Shown: positions 36,680 through 46,176 of the stretch, piece by piece
Layout of the letters: each line of letters begins with the position of its first letter
How positions within the stretch are numbered: position 1 is the first letter of the stretch
NCBI GenBank assembly: GCA_964640655.1
Contig: CAZXFT010000004.1
Span: 1 to 64,000 of the forward strand
Source: BJGO01 sp964640655
GTDB taxonomy: Bacteria; Bacteroidota; Bacteroidia; Chitinophagales; UBA10324
Direction: 5' to 3'
Length of the DNA: 64,000 nt
Made by a program: the position numbers and the translations under genes
The notes under the pieces: generated by a model
The model's input: the letters and a program-made list of their open reading frames with translations, nothing else
What the model was told of the DNA's origin: nothing
Database searches by the model: none

Positions 36680-37921
36680 ATGAATTTATCACTTTACCTC
36701 ACCAACAGAATTGTATTCAATCAGCAGAAAGGTTTTTCGAGATTCATCATTATTATTTCCCTGGTAGCTACTATACTCAGTGTTGCTACCATGATTGTAG
36801 CATCAAGTATGGTAAAGGGTTTCCGATACGAGATAGCAAATAAGATATACGGGTTCTGGGGGCACATTGAGATACGTTCGTTTGAAACATTTAATGGTTA
36901 CGACGATGAGCCAATAGAAAGGGATGCACAATTAGAAAATGAGATAAGTGCTATAGCTGAGGTAAAGCATATTGCAAAATTTGCCATGAAGCCCTGTATA
37001 CTGAAAACTGAAAGTGAGATTGAAAGTCTTGTATTGAAAGGAGTTGATGAAAACAGCAATCAGGCGTTCTCATTCAGAATCATAGAAGGAGATTATATCA
37101 CTGCCATAGATAGTAATGCATCAAACAAAGTTGTGCTTTCTGAAATAACGGCAAACAGACTTCATCTGAAAACCGGAGATAAGATTGCCGTGTATTTTGC
37201 AGCACAGATTAATGGTAATACACAGATGCTCATTCGCAATTGTATCATCAGTGGTATTTACAAATCAGGGCTAAGTGATTTTGACAAAACATATGCACTG
37301 TGTTCTCTTCAATTTATTCAGAAAATAAACAAGTGGGCAGATAACCGGATTACAGGATATGAGATAATGCTTCAACCAGGTACCAAAGAGGATGCAATTA
37401 AAAAAGTAGCCGATGATATACATCATGGTAAATTGAGTTCTTTTCTCTCGGCCAAGCCTCTTTCCGAACTATATCCCAATCTCTTCGATTGGCTTGAGTT
37501 GCAAAAGATGAATGAGATTATCATCATAGTTTTAATGACTATTGTTGCCATGGTGAATTTGATTACTATGTTGCTGATTTTAATCCTGGAGCGTTCAAGA
37601 TTTATAGGTGTACTGAAGACTATAGGTGCACGAACTATTTTAATCTCAAAAATATTTGTTTATCAATCTGCATACATCGTGGCTTTCGGGGTAGTATTAG
37701 GTAATGTGTTGGGGTTGAGTATTTGTTTTCTTCAAAAATATTTTCACTTCATCAAGTTAGACGAAGAGACCTATTTTGTTTCTTTTGCTCCGGTGTATTT
37801 TGATTGGCTGTACATCATGATGATAAGTATTGCGGTTTTTGCTGTTTCGGTATTAACCTTGCTCTTACCCACATTCGTGATTTCATCTATTAAACCATCT
37901 AAAGTTTTAAGATTCAGTTAA
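36680..37921 (+). CDS. LolC/LolE-type ABC transporter permease (FtsX domain)
   Basis: This 413-aa permease has an N-terminal membrane helix (FIIIISLVATILSVATMIVASSM), a large periplasmic MacB-like domain (about 50-270), and three C-terminal helices forming an FtsX domain (from MNEIIIIVLMTIVAMVNLITMLLILILERS). This layout fits LolC/E permeases that extract lipoproteins from the inner membrane. The ATPase partner is not in the window. Its stop overlaps the next start as TAATG, suggesting coupling to the barrel protein. Confidence 0.85.
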   Translation: MNLSLYLTNRIVFNQQKGFSRFIIIISLVATILSVATMIVASSMVKGFRYEIANKIYGFWGHIEIRSFETFNGYDDEPIERDAQLENEISAIAEVKHIAKFAMKPCILKTESEIESLVLKGVDENSNQAFSFRIIEGDYITAIDSNASNKVVLSEITANRLHLKTGDKIAVYFAAQINGNTQMLIRNCIISGIYKSGLSDFDKTYALCSLQFIQKINKWADNRITGYEIMLQPGTKEDAIKKVADDIHHGKLSSFLSAKPLSELYPNLFDWLELQKMNEIIIIVLMTIVAMVNLITMLLILILERSRFIGVLKTIGARTILISKIFVYQSAYIVAFGVVLGNVLGLSICFLQKYFHFIKLDEETYFVSFAPVYFDWLYIMMISIAVFAVSVLTLLLPTFVISSIKPSKVLRFS

Positions 37922-38571
37922 TGAAAACATTCTTTACCTCATTAATACTTGTTTGCATATTTGAAACACTAAGTGCGCAAACATCCTGGCAACCAAATCT
38001 GAATAATAGTTCCAAGCAGAACACGATTAAGATCAATCCAGTTAATCCATTTTTCGGACAGTATCAGCTCGCTTTTGAGCGCATGCTCAACGAGAAAATA
38101 TCTATTCAGATTGAAGGTGGTTTGATTTCAAGATCACAAAGTGGATTAAGTTATAATATTAAAAGTGAAAAAAACGGATTCATAGCACTTCCGGCATTCA
38201 GGTATTATTTCTATCGAGAGAGCAATGACGAACCTATGTTTTATTTCAGCGCAAATTATCGTTATCGTCAACTGCACGAACGTTTTACCGACAACGAATA
38301 CAATACATACTCGCACAATTACACTCGTTATTATAATGGTTTAGGAGTTACCATTGGCGGTCAGTATTTTATGTTTGACCTGATTTCCATTGAGGTATTT
38401 GGTGGTTTGCAGTATGGAAGAGTTACAGAGAGTTATCGCTTTGATAATGTCAATATCACTCAAACAGATTTTGAAGATGAATTTCCGCTAGCCACATTCA
38501 CCGGAAGTTATCTTTCCGGTTTTCATAATTTTCCACTGCGTGCCGGAATTGTATTGGGTATTGTGTTTTAG
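37921..38571 (+). CDS. Outer-membrane beta-barrel protein (DUF3575-like)
   Basis: This 216-aa protein has a signal peptide ending ETLSAQ and alternating amphipathic strands, with NPFFGQYQLAFERML and KISIQIEGGL near the N-terminus and a terminal strand ending in Phe (LRAGIVLGIVF). This is typical of small 8-stranded Bacteroidota barrels. Its start overlaps the permease stop by one base. The role is unknown; a link with lipoprotein transport is only positional. Confidence 0.75.
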   Translation: MKTFFTSLILVCIFETLSAQTSWQPNLNNSSKQNTIKINPVNPFFGQYQLAFERMLNEKISIQIEGGLISRSQSGLSYNIKSEKNGFIALPAFRYYFYRESNDEPMFYFSANYRYRQLHERFTDNEYNTYSHNYTRYYNGLGVTIGGQYFMFDLISIEVFGGLQYGRVTESYRFDNVNITQTDFEDEFPLATFTGSYLSGFHNFPLRAGIVLGIVF

Positions 38572-38574
38572 AAG

Positions 38575-39285
38575 TTATTGTTTTTGGGCAATTAACAAAA
38601 CAGATTTACCTATGCTATTGAAAAGTAATTTATCAGTAATCCGCGAAACAGGAACCATTGTTTTATCCCAAAATTTTACCTGTTTGAGTGTTGGATAGCT
38701 CTGTTTCAGAAACAACTTGTTGGCCGTGCTTGCAGCAAGACCAACAGAATCTAAGTAGACTGCTTTAATGATGTTTAATTCAGATGGGATTGCGTCTCGA
38801 GTTCGCTTTAAGGAATATCGTCTGTAGTGGCCTATTGCTTTATCAAATGGACTGTATAAATACTGATGAGCCGGAACAATTATTAAAATAACGCCACCGG
38901 GCTTCAGGTAATTAGATGCCAGTTTTAATTCAGATTTATCATCTTCAATATGTTCTATTACATCTATATAAAGTATGGCATCAAACTTTTCTGTAACAGG
39001 AATATCACTCAAGAATCCGGTCTTTGTCTTACAACAATCAGGCAGTTTCTTCTCGGTAAGTAATTTTTCAATATTATTGGTGAGAGCAGAATCCGGCTCC
39101 AGACAAATCCATTCATCCTGTGTACCATCGCATAAACTAAGCGTGGTGCCTCCAATACCTGCACCTACTTCAAGAACCCGACCCTTTAAATATTTTTTAA
39201 AATATGAAGAATAATAGGCTTTCCAGTTTTTGGCGTGCTGGAATAAAGTAAGTTCATCGCCGATGTAGTCTGTCTGTTGGCTCAT
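38575..39285 (-). CDS. Class I SAM-dependent methyltransferase
   Basis: This 236-aa protein carries the Rossmann SAM motif VLEVGAGIGGTTLSLC, an acidic ribose-binding strand ending CLEPDS, the DAILYIDVIEHIEDD motif, and LKPGGVILIIVPAHQYLYSPFD followed by GHYRRYS. These match Methyltransf_23-like enzymes, often found with cell-envelope glycan genes. The substrate is not predictable. It lies 19 nt downstream of pyrC in the same direction and may be co-transcribed. Confidence 0.85.
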   Translation of the reverse strand: MSQQTDYIGDELTLFQHAKNWKAYYSSYFKKYLKGRVLEVGAGIGGTTLSLCDGTQDEWICLEPDSALTNNIEKLLTEKKLPDCCKTKTGFLSDIPVTEKFDAILYIDVIEHIEDDKSELKLASNYLKPGGVILIIVPAHQYLYSPFDKAIGHYRRYSLKRTRDAIPSELNIIKAVYLDSVGLAASTANKLFLKQSYPTLKQVKFWDKTMVPVSRITDKLLFNSIGKSVLLIAQKQ

Positions 39286-39304
39286 GGTTGTAATAATACA
39301 AAAA

Positions 39305-40666
39305 TTAGTTTCTATTAAATTTCAGCCGCAACCCGTTTACTGCTTCATCGAAGCTGCCTTCATGAAATACCAGATTACCATTTACGAAAACAGAATCTAT
39401 AGTTCCTTTAAATGTATAACCTTCTAATGGAGACCATCCGCATTTGTAGTATAAGTTCTCTTTTGTAATTTTTTGTTCTTTAAATAAATCAAATAATACC
39501 AGGTCGGCATAATAACCCTCACGTATGTATCCGCGTTCTGTCACCTGAAAACATTCTGCCACATTGTGACACATCTTGCGAACAATTTTCTCTAAACTGA
39601 TTTGCCCTTGATGATAGAATGAAAGCATCATCAATAACGGATGTTGCACTAAAGGCAGTCCTGCGGGTATTTTAGAATAATCAGGCTCCCCACTGGCTGT
39701 AGTGGTGTGTTTCTCCTGCCAGGTGTGAGGGGCATGGTCAGTTGCTATCACATCAAACTTGTCATCTATTAAAGCCTGAAGCAATTTTGGTTTGTGTTCA
39801 GGGCCCTTAATGGCAGGATTACACTTAATTAAGCCGCCAAATTTTTCATAATCATTACTGTCGAAAAACAAATGATGCACACAAACTTCGGCAGTTATTC
39901 TTTTTTCATTCAGTGGAATATCATTTCTAAACAATTCAATTTCATCCATTGTACTAATATGTAAAACATGAAGTCGGCTGTTGTGACGCTGAGCCAATTC
40001 AATGGCGTACTTGGTTGAGGAAATACAATTTTGGGCATCACGTATGTCAGCGTGAAACTTCATAGGTACAGCATCGCCATATTTTATTTTGAATTTTTCC
40101 ACATTGGCTTTTATCATACTATCTGTTTCACAGTGTGTCGCAATGATTATTGGTGAATGTTTGAAAATGTTTTCAAGAGCATTCGGATCATCTACGATAA
40201 GATTACCGGTTGATGAGCCCATGAAAATTTTAACTCCGCATATGTTGTTTTTGTCTAAACGTTTAATCTCCTCCAGATTAGTGTTGGAAGTTCCGAGATA
40301 AAAAGAGTAGTTTGCTAAAGAAGTCTTTGAGCCAATCTCATATTTGTGTTCTATCAAGTCGAGTGTGACTGCGGCTGGGCTGGTGTTGGGCATTTCCATA
40401 AATGAAGTTACACCACCGGCCACTGCCGCTTTTGATTCAGAATAAATATTGGCCTTGTGAGTTAATCCCGGTTCGCGGAAATGAACCTGATCGTCAATAA
40501 TACCCGGCATGAGGTAACGACCTTCTGCATCTATTTCATGGTTTTTAAATTTTACTGAAATATGAGGTGCTACTTTTTCAATTCTTCCGCCTTTTATGAG
40601 TACATCAAGGGTTTGGATGCGGTCTTCATTAACGACCTGTGCATGTTTGATTAAAATACTTTTCAT
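39305..40666 (-). CDS. pyrC: Dihydroorotase
   Basis: This 453-aa amidohydrolase catalyses ring closure of carbamoyl aspartate in pyrimidine synthesis. Metal-site blocks are IIDDQVHFREPGLTHK, a KIFMGSSTGNL segment with the carboxylated-Lys region, THCETDS, LHVLHIST and ATDHAPHTWQEK. The first HxH pair reads QVH, a form I associate with Bacteroidota dihydroorotases. Its ATG overlaps the rimM stop as TGATG, so it is probably translated with rimM. Confidence 0.92.
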   Translation of the reverse strand: MKSILIKHAQVVNEDRIQTLDVLIKGGRIEKVAPHISVKFKNHEIDAEGRYLMPGIIDDQVHFREPGLTHKANIYSESKAAVAGGVTSFMEMPNTSPAAVTLDLIEHKYEIGSKTSLANYSFYLGTSNTNLEEIKRLDKNNICGVKIFMGSSTGNLIVDDPNALENIFKHSPIIIATHCETDSMIKANVEKFKIKYGDAVPMKFHADIRDAQNCISSTKYAIELAQRHNSRLHVLHISTMDEIELFRNDIPLNEKRITAEVCVHHLFFDSNDYEKFGGLIKCNPAIKGPEHKPKLLQALIDDKFDVIATDHAPHTWQEKHTTTASGEPDYSKIPAGLPLVQHPLLMMLSFYHQGQISLEKIVRKMCHNVAECFQVTERGYIREGYYADLVLFDLFKEQKITKENLYYKCGWSPLEGYTFKGTIDSVFVNGNLVFHEGSFDEAVNGLRLKFNRN

Positions 40667-41184
40667 CAGAGAGAAAGATACATTTTAACTATGCCATCGG
40701 GCATGTTTACAAATAATTGTTTTTTTCTTTTGTTAACTTCAACAACCGTATTATCATTTAAAGGCAACAAAACTTCTTTACCTTGAATGTTAATTTGTGC
40801 TACATCATTAGCCGGAAGTTGCAGCACATCTTCAATAATGCCCAAATCTCCTTCCACCTGATCTATAAGCGTATAACCTACTGCAAATGAGTAACCCTCG
40901 GCAACATTCTTTTTGCGGAACATCTTTTTATCGGCTAGCAGTTCTTTACCGGTAAGTTTTTCTGCTTCTGATCTCGAAGTAATTTCTTCGAACATCAGAA
41001 AGTAGGCATTGTCAGTAGCCTTCCTCAAACCACAAACAAAGTAAGGTAAGTCACCAGTTTTTTGACGTATAAACAGGGTATCAATATTCTTTAAACGGGC
41101 TAGTTGTTTTTCGTCGAAAAAAACCTTTAATTCCCCGTTCAGCCCCTGAGCTTTTATAATTTGACCAATAACGATTAATTCCAT
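40666..41184 (-). CDS. rimM: 16S rRNA processing protein RimM
   Basis: This 172-aa protein has an N-terminal RimM domain (VIGQIIKAQGLNGELKVFF) and a C-terminal PRC-barrel (YTLIDQVEGDLGIIEDVLQLP, EVLLPLND). RimM binds S19 in the 30S head during maturation. It follows rpsP, the usual partner, but a strong terminator lies between them. Length is normal. Confidence 0.95.
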   Translation of the reverse strand: MELIVIGQIIKAQGLNGELKVFFDEKQLARLKNIDTLFIRQKTGDLPYFVCGLRKATDNAYFLMFEEITSRSEAEKLTGKELLADKKMFRKKNVAEGYSFAVGYTLIDQVEGDLGIIEDVLQLPANDVAQINIQGKEVLLPLNDNTVVEVNKRKKQLFVNMPDGIVKMYLSL

Positions 41185-41220
41185 TGGCTGCTAAGTTCAC
41201 TTAGTATCTATAAAAAAAAA

Positions 41221-41242
41221 GCCCTCCGTAATTCAGGAGGGC
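41221..41242. terminator. Strong bidirectional hairpin between rpsP and rimM
   Basis: A 7-bp GC-rich stem (GCCCTCC/GGAGGGC) with an 8-nt loop is flanked by nine A and nine T residues. It lies inside the rpsP-rimM-pyrC run, so read-through or a separate promoter must supply rimM. Confidence 0.85.
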
Positions 41243-41265
41243 TTTTTTTTTAGTTTGCAGATACC

Positions 41266-41676
41266 TTATTTGCCTGCGGACTTTTTGTTTTTCTTTTTCT
41301 TAAGTCCTGCGTGGCCTTTTTCGCGTGCAGCAGCAATAGTACGACTGTGGTCGTCTTGCCATTGTGCCCATTTAGTATCGGCTTGTTCCTGAGTGAGAAC
41401 GCCTTTCTTTACGCCGCGAAGCAGGTGCTTGTGGAAGAGAATGCCTTTAAATGAAAGAATCTTGCGAACCGTATCGGTTGGCTGCGCACCTTTTTCTAAC
41501 CATGTTAATGCTGCATCACTAGTAATGTCGATGCTTGCAGGAATAGTGGTTGGGTTGTAGGTGCCGATTTTTTCAATAAAACGGCCATCTCTCGGCGAAC
41601 GAGAATCGGCGATAACGATATGGTAAAAAGGAGCTTTCTTTCTACCCATACGTTGTAATCTGATTTTAACTGGCAT
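41266..41676 (-). CDS. rpsP: 30S ribosomal protein S16
   Basis: This 136-aa protein opens MPVKIRLQRMGRKKAPFYHIVIAD and contains SPRDGRFIEKIGTYNP and WLEKGAQPTDTVRKIL, the S16 core of about 80 residues. The additional ~55-residue tail ends in a Lys-rich string (GLKKKKNKKSAGK), a C-terminal extension seen in Bacteroidota S16. It is the first gene of the rpsP-rimM-pyrC group. Confidence 0.97.
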   Translation of the reverse strand: MPVKIRLQRMGRKKAPFYHIVIADSRSPRDGRFIEKIGTYNPTTIPASIDITSDAALTWLEKGAQPTDTVRKILSFKGILFHKHLLRGVKKGVLTQEQADTKWAQWQDDHSRTIAAAREKGHAGLKKKKNKKSAGK

Positions 41677-41863
41677 TGTGTTTAAAAATTTTGAGGCGCG
41701 AAGATACGTTAATTGACCTCATTTCAAAATAACGTGGTTATTTTCTATAGAATTCTATTTTATGAGCTGCTTATCAGTAATCCACATCTTATCAACATTC
41801 GTTTTTAATAAATACTAGAATTGATTCAGTACAGATATTTTCGGAGCAAAATAAACTACTACC

Positions 41864-44095
41864 ATGAAACTCACAACGATTGTATTTAGCATCCTGACCA
41901 TTTTTTGTTTCCACTCAACGGCTCAAAATATCTCATTGCAAAGTTTTGCAACCGGTTTTTCTCAACCTGTAGACCTTGCTCATGCAGGTGACGATAAGTT
42001 GTATGTTGTCGAGAAAGCAGGTAGAATAAAAGTGATAACTCCGGGTACGGTCAATTATCCTACATTCTTAGACATTTCAACAATTGTATTAAGTACCGGA
42101 GGTGAACAGGGATTGTTGGGATTAGCATTTCATCCGAACTACGCAACAAACGGATTTTTCTATGTTTGTTATACTACCGGTACAAGCCCTGGAAGCAGTA
42201 TAGTAGCAAGATATACCAGAAGTGCGGCCAACCCACTTATAGCAGAACCTTCTAGTGCACTTATTCTACTATCAATTCAACAGCCATTTTCGAATCATAA
42301 TGGTGGTTGTATAAAATTTGGCCCTGATGGTTTCTTATACATCTCTATTGGTGATGGAGGTAGTGGCGGCGATCCACAAAACAATGGGCAAAACTTAAAT
42401 ACCCGATTAGGCAAAATCTTGAGAATAGATGTTAACCAATCCACACCTCCGCTGAATTACAGCATACCTTCAACTAATCCATTTGTCGGAGCAACAAATG
42501 CACAACCCGAAATATGGGCTTACGGCTTAAGAAATGTTTGGCGTTTTAGTTTCGACAGAATCAATGGAGATCTCTGGATAGGAGATGTTGGACAAAATAT
42601 TTGGGAAGAAGTAAACCGTCAACCGGCAGGCTCTTCAGGAGGTCAAAACTACGGATGGCGTTGCTACGAAGGAAATGCGGTATACAATACTACAGGCTGT
42701 GCATCAGCAAGTACTATGACTGCTCCTGTGCACGTGTATCAACATGTAGGAGGTGATTGCTCTATTACTGGTGGATTTGTGTATCGTGGCACTTTAATTA
42801 ACAGTTTATGGGGTAAATATTTGTTCACGGATTACTGTTCTGGTTTAATCAGATCTTTGACACAAACACCAAATAATGCATATAACTCTGCTAATCTGCT
42901 GGATGCCAATAATAATCAGCACGTTAGTTTTGGCGAAGATGTTTACGGAGAGTTATACGTACTACAAATTCAGGTTGGTTCAATTCTGAAGATAGTTGAT
43001 AATTCAAATTGTAAACCCAAAGCAATAATTACAAACTCGTCTGTTAGCTGTGGTCAATCTATAGTTTTAAATGCACTATCCAATCCTTCTCTAACATATC
43101 AGTGGCAATTGAACAGCACAAACATAAGTGGGGCAACATCTAGCACATATACTGCAACACAAGCCGGTAATTACAGAGTTATAGTTAATCGTATCGGAAC
43201 AGGATGCAGTGGTGCTGATACATCTGCAGTATACAATTTCCCCGGCTGCCCCAAGCCTTCAGCACCTGTTGCTGTTGCATCTGTTAATTCTGCACAGGTT
43301 ACATGGGGAGCTCAGCCTTGCGCTACCAAATACAGACTTCAATATAGATTACAAGGTACCACAACCTGGACTACAATTAATAATTTATTAAATACATCTT
43401 ATTTCATTAACAATTTAACAATAGCTACAACTTATCAGGTGCGTGTGCGAACTCAATGTAGCAATAACGGCTCCTGGCTATCGGATTGGAGTTCCATAGT
43501 CAACTTCACCACCCTCGGTGGCGTAACTAATTGTGTGGCTCCATCAGGAATAAATATCACTAATATTACTGCCTCTAATGTAACTGTTAACTGGCAACCA
43601 ATCTCAGGTGCATATGGTTATAGAGTTCGTTTTCGACCACAGGGAACAACATCATGGGCTGTAAATGTCATCAACAATGGTAATGCTACATCACAAAGCA
43701 TCAACGGTTTAAATGGCAGTACCACATACGAAGTACAGGTTTGCACCAAATGTCAAAATGATCCTCAGCAGTTGTCATCTTATAGCAATAGCATAACATT
43801 TACTACACCAGCTCAACGACTTGAGGATACTGAAGAAATGCCTGTTTTGGTTAACATCTATCCCAATCCTGTTTCAGACATTGTAAACATCAATACTTTG
43901 GTTACTGAAAGCACAAGTCTGAACATACTCATCTATAATGCTTCCGGACAATTAGTGTTATATAAAATGATGGATGGAATTAATCGATCGCAAACACAAG
44001 CTATCAATGTTCAACATATGCCTGCAGGAATATATCTTATGGAAGTGCTTAGCAGTGATGCAAGCAAACAGACACTTCAGTTTGTGAAGCAGTAA
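41864..44095 (+). CDS. Secreted PQQ-dependent sugar dehydrogenase-like protein with Ig/FN3 domains and T9SS type A tail
   Basis: A signal peptide (ending FHSTAQ) leads a glucose/sorbosone dehydrogenase propeller at about residues 25-375. It is recognised by QPVDLAHAGDDKLYVVEKAGRI, GEQGLLGLAFHPNY, NHNGGCIKFGPDGFLYISIGDGG and EIWAYGLRNVWRFSFD. An Ig-like segment lies at ~385-450. Two fibronectin III domains (~460-645) and a type A sorting domain (IYPNPVSDIVNI) follow. Such enzymes oxidise aldoses using PQQ; sugar and cofactor are inferred. It is expected outside the outer membrane. The stop codon abuts that of the convergent stress-protein gene. Confidence 0.88.
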   Translation: MKLTTIVFSILTIFCFHSTAQNISLQSFATGFSQPVDLAHAGDDKLYVVEKAGRIKVITPGTVNYPTFLDISTIVLSTGGEQGLLGLAFHPNYATNGFFYVCYTTGTSPGSSIVARYTRSAANPLIAEPSSALILLSIQQPFSNHNGGCIKFGPDGFLYISIGDGGSGGDPQNNGQNLNTRLGKILRIDVNQSTPPLNYSIPSTNPFVGATNAQPEIWAYGLRNVWRFSFDRINGDLWIGDVGQNIWEEVNRQPAGSSGGQNYGWRCYEGNAVYNTTGCASASTMTAPVHVYQHVGGDCSITGGFVYRGTLINSLWGKYLFTDYCSGLIRSLTQTPNNAYNSANLLDANNNQHVSFGEDVYGELYVLQIQVGSILKIVDNSNCKPKAIITNSSVSCGQSIVLNALSNPSLTYQWQLNSTNISGATSSTYTATQAGNYRVIVNRIGTGCSGADTSAVYNFPGCPKPSAPVAVASVNSAQVTWGAQPCATKYRLQYRLQGTTTWTTINNLLNTSYFINNLTIATTYQVRVRTQCSNNGSWLSDWSSIVNFTTLGGVTNCVAPSGINITNITASNVTVNWQPISGAYGYRVRFRPQGTTSWAVNVINNGNATSQSINGLNGSTTYEVQVCTKCQNDPQQLSSYSNSITFTTPAQRLEDTEEMPVLVNIYPNPVSDIVNINTLVTESTSLNILIYNASGQLVLYKMMDGINRSQTQAINVQHMPAGIYLMEVLSSDASKQTLQFVKQ

Positions 44096-44932
44096 TTAAT
44101 CGTAACGGTTGAATATGAGCATCGGCACCGGAGGATGAAACGCTATGTCTTTTGTAATGCTTGGAAAGACAAGTTGGGCAAAGAATCCACGGTGCTGATG
44201 CACAGTTACCAATAAATCAACTTGTGCATGTTTCACATATTCTGTTATTGCGTCAGACACATTTACTCCCTTTACGATTGCTAAAGATGGTTCAATACCA
44301 TTCATAGCTTGTTTCAGGTTACTCATAAATTCTTCAATTTGTTTTGTAGTCAAATCATCCTGATAGGTAGTAACATCATCTACACGGAGTAAAGACAACT
44401 TGCAATTAAATTCTTTATACCATTCGTAAATGTCTTTGATGTAGTTGATTTCTTTTTGACCAAAAGAAGAAGAGATAACAATATGTTGAATTTCTCGATA
44501 AGGTTTATCGTCCGGTATAATCATTACAGGTACATGTGCATGACTAATGACGCTTGCTGCAGTACTGCCTACTGTTACTCTCTTAAAACCGCTAGCGCCT
44601 GTAGTTCCCATTACAATTATGTCGCAGGTATTTTCTTTAAGAAAGTAATTGACTTCTGAAGCGGCATCTCCGGCGGTGATGATACTTTGAAATGAAATTG
44701 TAGGGTGGGATTGAGTTAACTGAGTTTTAAGCACATTCATGTTTTTTTCAGCGTCCTCTTTAAACTGCGAAGCAATAATCAATTCAGTGGGCACATCAGA
44801 TGCTGCAATGGGTATAGGGTATGCATGCAGGAGAGTAATACTTGCATTGAAATGTTTTGCAATCATACAAGCATGTTCCAAAGCATTATTGGCGCAAGCC
44901 GAAAAATCTGTAGGGAAGAGTATGTGTTTCAT
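44096..44932 (-). CDS. Universal stress protein with two UspA domains
   Basis: This 278-aa protein is a tandem UspA fold. The first domain begins MKHILFPTDFSACANNALEHA and has the ATP-binding motif GTTGASGFKRVTVGSTA, followed by VPVMIIP. The second (about 148-278) begins IQHIVISSSFGQKEI and lacks a clear nucleotide motif. USPs help survival in energy or redox stress. A palindrome in the upstream spacer may be a Crp/Fnr-type operator. The gene stands alone. Confidence 0.9.
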   Translation of the reverse strand: MKHILFPTDFSACANNALEHACMIAKHFNASITLLHAYPIPIAASDVPTELIIASQFKEDAEKNMNVLKTQLTQSHPTISFQSIITAGDAASEVNYFLKENTCDIIVMGTTGASGFKRVTVGSTAASVISHAHVPVMIIPDDKPYREIQHIVISSSFGQKEINYIKDIYEWYKEFNCKLSLLRVDDVTTYQDDLTTKQIEEFMSNLKQAMNGIEPSLAIVKGVNVSDAITEYVKHAQVDLLVTVHQHRGFFAQLVFPSITKDIAFHPPVPMLIFNRYD

Positions 44933-44958
44933 ACAATAAATATAGAATTACTTCTGAG

Positions 44959-44981
44959 ATGACATTAATGACTATTGTCAT
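44959..44981. promoter_or_regulatory. Palindromic operator candidate upstream of the usp gene
   Basis: ATGAC-TATT-GTCAT (44968-44981) has the 5-4-5 layout of Fnr/HcpR-family sites. An overlapping ATGACA/TGTCAT inverted repeat starts at 44959. It lies 27-49 nt upstream of the usp ATG. Confidence 0.35.
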
Positions 44982-45010
44982 AATGAACATTAAGTCTATG
45001 TTAAATTAAA

Positions 45011-46093
45011 TTATGAATCAGGTGAGCGGTCAATCAATTTGCCATACATTACCATACTTTGCTTTCTGATACTCTCTTGATGTATGGTTTCAAAGATTTT
45101 CATCATCAGATCCTCTGAAAGTTGAAATTCTTTAGCCAATTGTTGAACATTATTTATTATTTCATTCCAACGCTCAGGTTGATAAATCTGAATATCGTGC
45201 TCCTTTTTCACCTCACCAATTTTTTCAGCCAATTCCATACGTTCTGCAATGAGCTGTAATATTCTGTTATCAATACCGTCAATTAAAGCGCGCAACTGTT
45301 CCAGAGAATGACGGGAAAAGGGATCACTGATTTCGGCACAGCGCCAGTTTATAGATGAAATCAGTTTTATGAATTCAGCAGGAGTAATTTGTTGTGCTTT
45401 ATCACTAAGTGCTGCATCGGGTTGATGATGAGTTTCTATCATCAAACCATTGTATCCGAGGTCGGCGGCCTTTTGAGAAATTTCGTATAAAAGACTTCGC
45501 TTTCCGCCAATGTGGCTTGGATCGCAAATCAAAGCCATATGCGGTAATCTGCGTTTGAGTTCTATAGGTATTTCCCAAGCTGGAGCATTTCGGTAATGTT
45601 GAGAACCATATTGAGAAAAACCTCTGTGGATGGCTGCAATCACTTTTAGTCCAGCCTGAGTAAATCTCTCAATAGCACCATTCCATAATTCCAAATCAGG
45701 ATTTACGGGATTTTTTATCATCACTTGAACTCCTGTGCCGCGAAGCGATTCAACTATTTCACTGACTAAAAATGGGTTGACAGTCGTGCGTGCACCTGTC
45801 CATACAGTATTGATGCCTGACTGTAACACATCTTCCACGTGTTGAGTGTTGGCTACTTCAACCATTGGGGTCAAGTTATAGGTGGATTGAACCTCGATTA
45901 ACCAGTCCAACGCAGGTTTACCGATTCCTTCAAACGTTCCGGGTCGGCTGCGTGGTTTCCATACTCCACTGCGGAAATAACTGATGCCAGTATCCTTTAA
46001 CTGTGTGGCAATGCACAAAACCTGTTCTCTGGATTCGGCAGCACAAGGTCCAGCAATGAATATTGGGTTTGACGTATTGGCGGCAGCACTCAT
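45011..46093 (-). CDS. Bifunctional 3-deoxy-7-phosphoheptulonate synthase / chorismate mutase
   Basis: This 360-aa fusion combines a class I-beta DAHP synthase (about 1-260; FIAGPCAAESREQV, FRSGVWKPRSRPGTFEG, MIKNPVNPDLELW, ALICDPSHIGGKR) with a type II chorismate mutase (about 275-355; LRALIDGIDNRILQLIAERMELAEKIGEVKK). It controls entry of PEP and erythrose-4-P into aromatic synthesis and the branch toward prephenate. This fusion is common in Bacteroidota. It stands alone, divergent from the proline dehydrogenase gene. Confidence 0.94.
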   Translation of the reverse strand: MSAAANTSNPIFIAGPCAAESREQVLCIATQLKDTGISYFRSGVWKPRSRPGTFEGIGKPALDWLIEVQSTYNLTPMVEVANTQHVEDVLQSGINTVWTGARTTVNPFLVSEIVESLRGTGVQVMIKNPVNPDLELWNGAIERFTQAGLKVIAAIHRGFSQYGSQHYRNAPAWEIPIELKRRLPHMALICDPSHIGGKRSLLYEISQKAADLGYNGLMIETHHQPDAALSDKAQQITPAEFIKLISSINWRCAEISDPFSRHSLEQLRALIDGIDNRILQLIAERMELAEKIGEVKKEHDIQIYQPERWNEIINNVQQLAKEFQLSEDLMMKIFETIHQESIRKQSMVMYGKLIDRSPDS

Positions 46094-46158
46094 TCGCGGG
46101 TAAAGGTATTTATGATTCTGATATCATTTCACTCAACATTCAGTGCCTACTCTTTGTT

Positions 46159-46166
46159 TACATTTG
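46159..46166 (+). promoter_or_regulatory. Candidate -7 promoter element (TACATTTG)
   Basis: TACATTTG fits the TAnnTTTG consensus exactly and ends 10 nt before the ATG at 46177, implying a very short leader. No -33 element was evident. Confidence 0.3.
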
Positions 46167-46176
46167 TTGCGCAAGT

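Noticed and set aside
40425..40600. Loss of a metal-binding His in dihydroorotase (QVH instead of HVH)
   Set aside because: I associate the QVHFREPG form with Bacteroidota dihydroorotases generally, so it is not evidence of inactivation.
41747..41758. 12-bp palindrome ATAGAATTCTAT between rpsP and the sugar dehydrogenase gene
   Set aside because: In AT-rich spacers such palindromes arise by chance; there is no second copy or promoter context to support a site.
46063..46176. Upstream start for proline dehydrogenase
   Set aside because: It would overlap the start of the divergent DAHP synthase gene and run through a consensus -7 element; the family begins near MTSDNPI.
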